Shown: positions 61,062 through 64,000 of the stretch, piece after piece | Layout: every line of letters begins with the position of its first letter | Numbering within the stretch: the stretch's first letter is position 1 | NCBI GenBank assembly: GCA_000432515.1 | Contig: HF996029.1 | Coordinates: 35,254-99,253 of the forward strand | From: Bacteroides sp. CAG:545 | GTDB taxonomy: Bacteria > Bacteroidota > Bacteroidia > Bacteroidales > UBA932 | Direction: 5' to 3' | Length of the DNA stretch: 64,000 nucleotides | The notes under the pieces: model-generated | What the model was told of the DNA's origin: nothing | What the model saw: the letters and a program-made list of their open reading frames with translations, nothing else | The model's database searches: none | Program-made: the position numbers and the translations under genes

Positions 61062-62219
61062 TTATTCGATGGTAACGACTCTGTTGAGGACTGCTGAAGA
61101 GAACCTGTTGTTGGTAGCGCCTTCGGCTTTTACTACGAGGTGATCCTCAGAGATACCGTATTTCTCGACGAGTGCTTTCTTGACATTGTTTACACGCTGC
61201 TCTGAAAGATACTGGTTACGGGATGCAGAACCTGTGCCCTTGTCAGCTGAACCTGTAAGCACAAATACCTTGTCAGGAGCCTGCTCGAGAATGTTCTTCA
61301 CATAGAAATCGAGGTGAGCCTCTTCGCGCTCTGAGAGCTTGGTGCTGCCGATTTCGAAGTAAAGTGTAGCCGGAGAAACGAGGTCACCTGCCTTGGTTAC
61401 TGTAACAGTATCAGGTGTTGCGTTCTTGAGGTCTTCAATCTGCTGCTTGAGGTCTTTGTTCTCTTTCTCGAGAGCATTCACACGGTCCTGAAGATCATTG
61501 TACTGCGCCTCTGTGAAAGGAACAGGAATGACGGCAGGAACAACAGATGTATGACGTTTGAAGTTCGTCTTGCCGAGATTTACTGCCACGCCGAATTTGG
61601 CAGAGGGAAGGAATCCGAGTTGAGTACTAGGCCTTGGTGCCACGTGAGGGAAATCTGCCTTGGTAGAAAGTACAGAAAGATCGAGATAGAGGTTCACGCG
61701 GTTGCAGAGACGGAAGTTGTTCAACAGACCTACTCCCACACCGAACTCATTGTTGCTCTGCGCGCGCATATAAGCAAATGAAGGGTAAGCTATTACATTC
61801 CAAGTTCTGGTCTCCTTATAGCCGCTGAACGCATTGGAAAGATTCCAGAGGAAATCCACATGAACCGTGTTGCAGTTGAATGCGCCTTCGCATGCGGTGA
61901 AGCCGTCCTGTGCCACAACCTTGTTCTTGAGACCCTGCCAGCCGCCTCTTACACCGACTGAAGGAGTAATCCATTTGCCAACATAGATGTCGGTAGCGAT
62001 TCCGGCCTTGCCGTCAACACCCTTGCCCAACCAGGAGTTCACACCGGCGCCAACACCGATGAACCAGTTGTCACCGAAACGATTGGTTTCATATGAACCA
62101 CGTACAATCTTGCCATTCTCATCGCGATTGCCATTTTCCTGTGCATTCGCAGCAGGAACGGCTACCAGCACGCTTGCCATAACAGCAAGTGCACTGATGA
62201 CGAATTTAGAAGTTTTCAT
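61062..62219 (-). CDS. OmpA-family outer-membrane protein
   Basis: About 385 residues from ATG 62219 (MKTSKFVISALAVMASVLVA, signal peptide); upstream in-frame starts are unlikely because the promoter is there. Residues ~40-230 form an eight-stranded barrel (WFIGVGAGVNSWLGKG, GIATDIYVGKWITPSVGVRG), ~245-275 a coiled coil (LEKENKDLKQQIEDLKN), and ~290-385 an OmpA peptidoglycan-binding domain (KVFVLTGSADKGTGSASRNQ, LSEQRVNNVKKALVEKYGI). It ties the outer membrane to the wall. It has a perfect promoter and is likely highly expressed. Confidence 0.93.
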   Translation of the reverse strand: MKTSKFVISALAVMASVLVAVPAANAQENGNRDENGKIVRGSYETNRFGDNWFIGVGAGVNSWLGKGVDGKAGIATDIYVGKWITPSVGVRGGWQGLKNKVVAQDGFTACEGAFNCNTVHVDFLWNLSNAFSGYKETRTWNVIAYPSFAYMRAQSNNEFGVGVGLLNNFRLCNRVNLYLDLSVLSTKADFPHVAPRPSTQLGFLPSAKFGVAVNLGKTNFKRHTSVVPAVIPVPFTEAQYNDLQDRVNALEKENKDLKQQIEDLKNATPDTVTVTKAGDLVSPATLYFEIGSTKLSEREEAHLDFYVKNILEQAPDKVFVLTGSADKGTGSASRNQYLSEQRVNNVKKALVEKYGISEDHLVVKAEGATNNRFSSAVLNRVVTIE

Positions 62220-62274
62220 TATCATATCTATTAAAGTTTTATATTTACCATCACCATAGGGCATCAGAGAGCAT

Positions 62275-62312
62275 AAAAAAATGCAGACCGCCCTGTTACA
62301 AAAACGGTCTGC
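62275..62312 (-). terminator. Terminator of the symporter gene
   Basis: GCAGACCG (62283-62290) and CGGTCTGC (62305-62312) form a stem followed on the minus strand by ATTTTTTT. It overlaps the first base of the OmpA promoter. Confidence 0.8.
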
Positions 62313-62342
62313 AAAAATACAGTATTAGAATAAAAAAACAAA
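62312..62342 (-). promoter_or_regulatory. Consensus promoter of the OmpA-family gene
   Basis: TTTG (62342-62339), 19 bases, TATTTTTG (62319-62312) on the minus strand; the implied leader is about 85 bases. Confidence 0.8.
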
Positions 62343-62363
62343 TACTTTTTTACTCTGTATTTA

Positions 62364-63794
62364 TTATTCGCCTCTCACGACCTTGAGTTTTTCCCTGATT
62401 TCAGACATTTTCTTCTCGGTCAGAGGATACATTGACATTATCAGAATACCAACTGCCGAGCCGATTGCAGGAATCCAGCTGATGAGCGCCTTGATGGTGG
62501 AAAGGGCCTCAGGAGTCTGTACGGCGCCCTTGGCATTGTCATAACCAAAAGCCATCAGCACCCACAGCACGATAGCGCTTCCAAATGCGGCACCGAACTT
62601 CTGGGCCATTGAGGATGAGGAGAAAATGAGACCTGTAGAGGCATTGCCGTTCTTCAGCTCCGAATAATCCGCAACATCGGCGAACATTGTCCAAAGCAGA
62701 GGCGAATTGATACCGATTGCGATGCATATCAGCACTTGGAGCACCATCAATGTCCACATTCCCGCAGGCGTGTCAGGCAAGAACATCACGATTACGCTAA
62801 GTACGGAGATGATGGTGAGGACTGACAGGAAGGTCGCCTTCTTTCCGATTTTCTCTGAGACAGGAACGGTCACGATTACACCTACAAGCTGGGCGATTTC
62901 TCCGGCTGTAAGGAAGGCGGCCAATGTAAATACCGCATTGACACCCAACACATCAGCGAAATAATATGCCGCCGCACCGCCTCGGATACAGTTGAACAGG
63001 AGCACGGAAATACCTCCGCCAAGCAGCATCCACCACGGCCCGTTGGAAACAAGGCAACGCAGGTCATTCCAGACTGACGACTGTCGTACAGGTTCCGCAG
63101 CCACCTCTCCTGCGTTCTGCTTCTGCATCTGGGCTTCAGTCACATGCTCCCGCGTCATCGCAAAAGAAAGCAGGAAAAGAATCGCACATATGCTACCTAT
63201 TATTATCAATGCCACGGTCCAGTCCATAGGAGCGGAATCTGCGATGGTCCAGTTCTGCGGCAGAGTGCCCATAATCGCCCCACGAAGTCTGAGAAGCGGT
63301 TCGAACGAGCCCATTGCCACAAAACTTCCGATGAAAGCGAAGAACATTCTGAAAGAGGAGAACATTGACTTTTCCCTCGCGTCATCAGACATGACTCCCA
63401 ACATTGCACCGTAAGGAACATTGATAGCGGTATATACCGTCATCATGAGAATATAGGTGACGTATGCGTAGATATGCTTGAAGGTATAGTTGTCCGTCTG
63501 AGGCGTGAAGAAAGCAAGGATTCCGGCCAATGCGAAAGGCACTGCTATCCACAGAAGGTACGGACGATATTTACCCCACCTCGTATTGGTCCTGTCAGCT
63601 ATCAGTCCCATAACAGGGTCCGACACGGCGTCATAGAGCTTTGTCACTAAAATAAGCGTTCCGGCATGTGCCAGACTCAGACCGAAGATATTGGAGTAGA
63701 AGAACGGAAGATAATAGGAAAAGATTTTCCAGAACATCGATGACGACATGTCACCGAAGCCGTATCCTATTTTCTCTGAAAGATTTTTCTGCAT
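62364..63794 (-). CDS. GPH-family sugar:cation symporter
   Basis: 476 residues, twelve membrane helices. EKIGYGFGDMSSSMFW at the N-terminus and TKLYDAVSDPVMGLIADRTN followed by RWGKYRPYLLW are the signature of glycoside-pentoside-hexuronide transporters. The adjacent upstream gene ends like a beta-mannanase, so mannooligosaccharides are the probable substrate, as in the B. fragilis mannan genes (mannanase, symporter, phosphorylase). No mannosylglucose phosphorylase follows here; the next gene is the OmpA-family gene. Confidence 0.9.
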   Translation of the reverse strand: MQKNLSEKIGYGFGDMSSSMFWKIFSYYLPFFYSNIFGLSLAHAGTLILVTKLYDAVSDPVMGLIADRTNTRWGKYRPYLLWIAVPFALAGILAFFTPQTDNYTFKHIYAYVTYILMMTVYTAINVPYGAMLGVMSDDAREKSMFSSFRMFFAFIGSFVAMGSFEPLLRLRGAIMGTLPQNWTIADSAPMDWTVALIIIGSICAILFLLSFAMTREHVTEAQMQKQNAGEVAAEPVRQSSVWNDLRCLVSNGPWWMLLGGGISVLLFNCIRGGAAAYYFADVLGVNAVFTLAAFLTAGEIAQLVGVIVTVPVSEKIGKKATFLSVLTIISVLSVIVMFLPDTPAGMWTLMVLQVLICIAIGINSPLLWTMFADVADYSELKNGNASTGLIFSSSSMAQKFGAAFGSAIVLWVLMAFGYDNAKGAVQTPEALSTIKALISWIPAIGSAVGILIMSMYPLTEKKMSEIREKLKVVRGE

Positions 63795-63814
63795 GATTAT
63801 TAGTTTTTTTTCAA

Positions 63815-64000
63815 TTATCTGGAATTGCGGAGAGCGGCACAGGTCTCCCTTATAAGTGCAACGGTAGATGTATCAGACAGATATACTGAATTCAGGCCCT
63901 GTTGTTCCTGAGCCGGGTCGCCACAATAATCATCTCCCGTCTGCCAATAGACGTTTTCTGCAGACTGTCCTGCGAGTCCGCCCCAAGTCCAGAAATTCAC
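63815..64000 (-). CDS. C-terminal end of a beta-mannanase-like glycoside hydrolase (partial)
   Basis: About 61 visible residues, continuing beyond the right edge. MNFWTWGGLAGQSAENVYWQ and TGDDYCGDPAQEQQGLNSVY match the end of Bacteroidota endo-1,4-beta-mannanases (GH26, or GH5-type), where NFW-W-GG and GDPxxExQGLNSVY are typical from memory. The gene would lie upstream of the symporter with a 20-base gap, suggesting one mannan-use transcript. Family assignment is tentative because the catalytic residues are outside the window. Confidence 0.7.
   Translation of the reverse strand: MNFWTWGGLAGQSAENVYWQTGDDYCGDPAQEQQGLNSVYLSDTSTVALIRETCAALRNSR

Overview
The window looks like a chromosomal segment of an anaerobic Bacteroidales bacterium. 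Evidence: promoters of the Bacteroidota type (TTTG, about 19 bases, then TAnnTTTG; the secA and 62.3 kb copies are near perfect), weak or absent Shine-Dalgarno sites, pyruvate:ferredoxin oxidoreductase, a bacterial serine palmitoyltransferase (sphingolipids), a Bacteroidota-sized SecA, S9 peptidases and a GPH-type symporter beside a mannanase-like gene. I cannot name a genus.

Layout. 1-9.7 kb: a WYL regulator running off the left edge, a coiled-coil gene plus zapA, a 6S-like RNA, then a rightward run rny - DsbD-like - SGNH esterase - small membrane protein - S9 peptidase - pyrF closed by a hairpin. 9.7-29.2 kb: almost entirely leftward. clpX/clpP/tig, a 7TM-HD phosphohydrolase, a sphingolipid pair (SDR, SPT), gyrB preceded by a MITE-like element, an outer-membrane barrel/TPR pair, nifJ and fabD. 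29.4-33.3 kb: an accessory, repeat-rich region with tRNA-Arg(CCG), ten copies of a 35-base repeat on both sides of a leucine-rich-repeat lipoprotein, one copy of a folded 155-base element, a secreted YRNEA-repeat protein and a candidate leftward small RNA. 33.3-40.2 kb: a MATE gene with one nonsense codon, small membrane and lipoprotein genes, bactofilin, secA and a small barrel protein. 40.3-52.2 kb: an exopolysaccharide locus (Wza, Wzc-type kinase, CpsB-type phosphatase, flippase, GT2, GT4, LicD, a nucleotidyltransferase-aminotransferase fusion and a separate aminotransferase). 52.3-58.4 kb: rnhA, pdxA, recG, S9 peptidase. 58.4-64 kb: second folded element, agmatine-to-putrescine genes, a degraded AAA_4-type fragment, an OmpA-family protein, and a symporter next to the end of a mannanase-like gene.

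The most unusual signals are at DNA level. (1) GTCAATG occurs about 90 times on the two strands by eye count, against about 8 expected, in coding and intergenic DNA and equally in both orientations. (2) Two related 153-159 base elements (29.9 and 58.4 kb) share internal blocks and hairpins with compensatory changes inside different long closing stems. (3) A 35-base imperfect palindrome is repeated around the LRR gene. (4) Short tandem duplications sit in four promoter or leader regions. At protein level, the aminotransferase half of the EPS-locus fusion has serine where the PLP lysine is expected.
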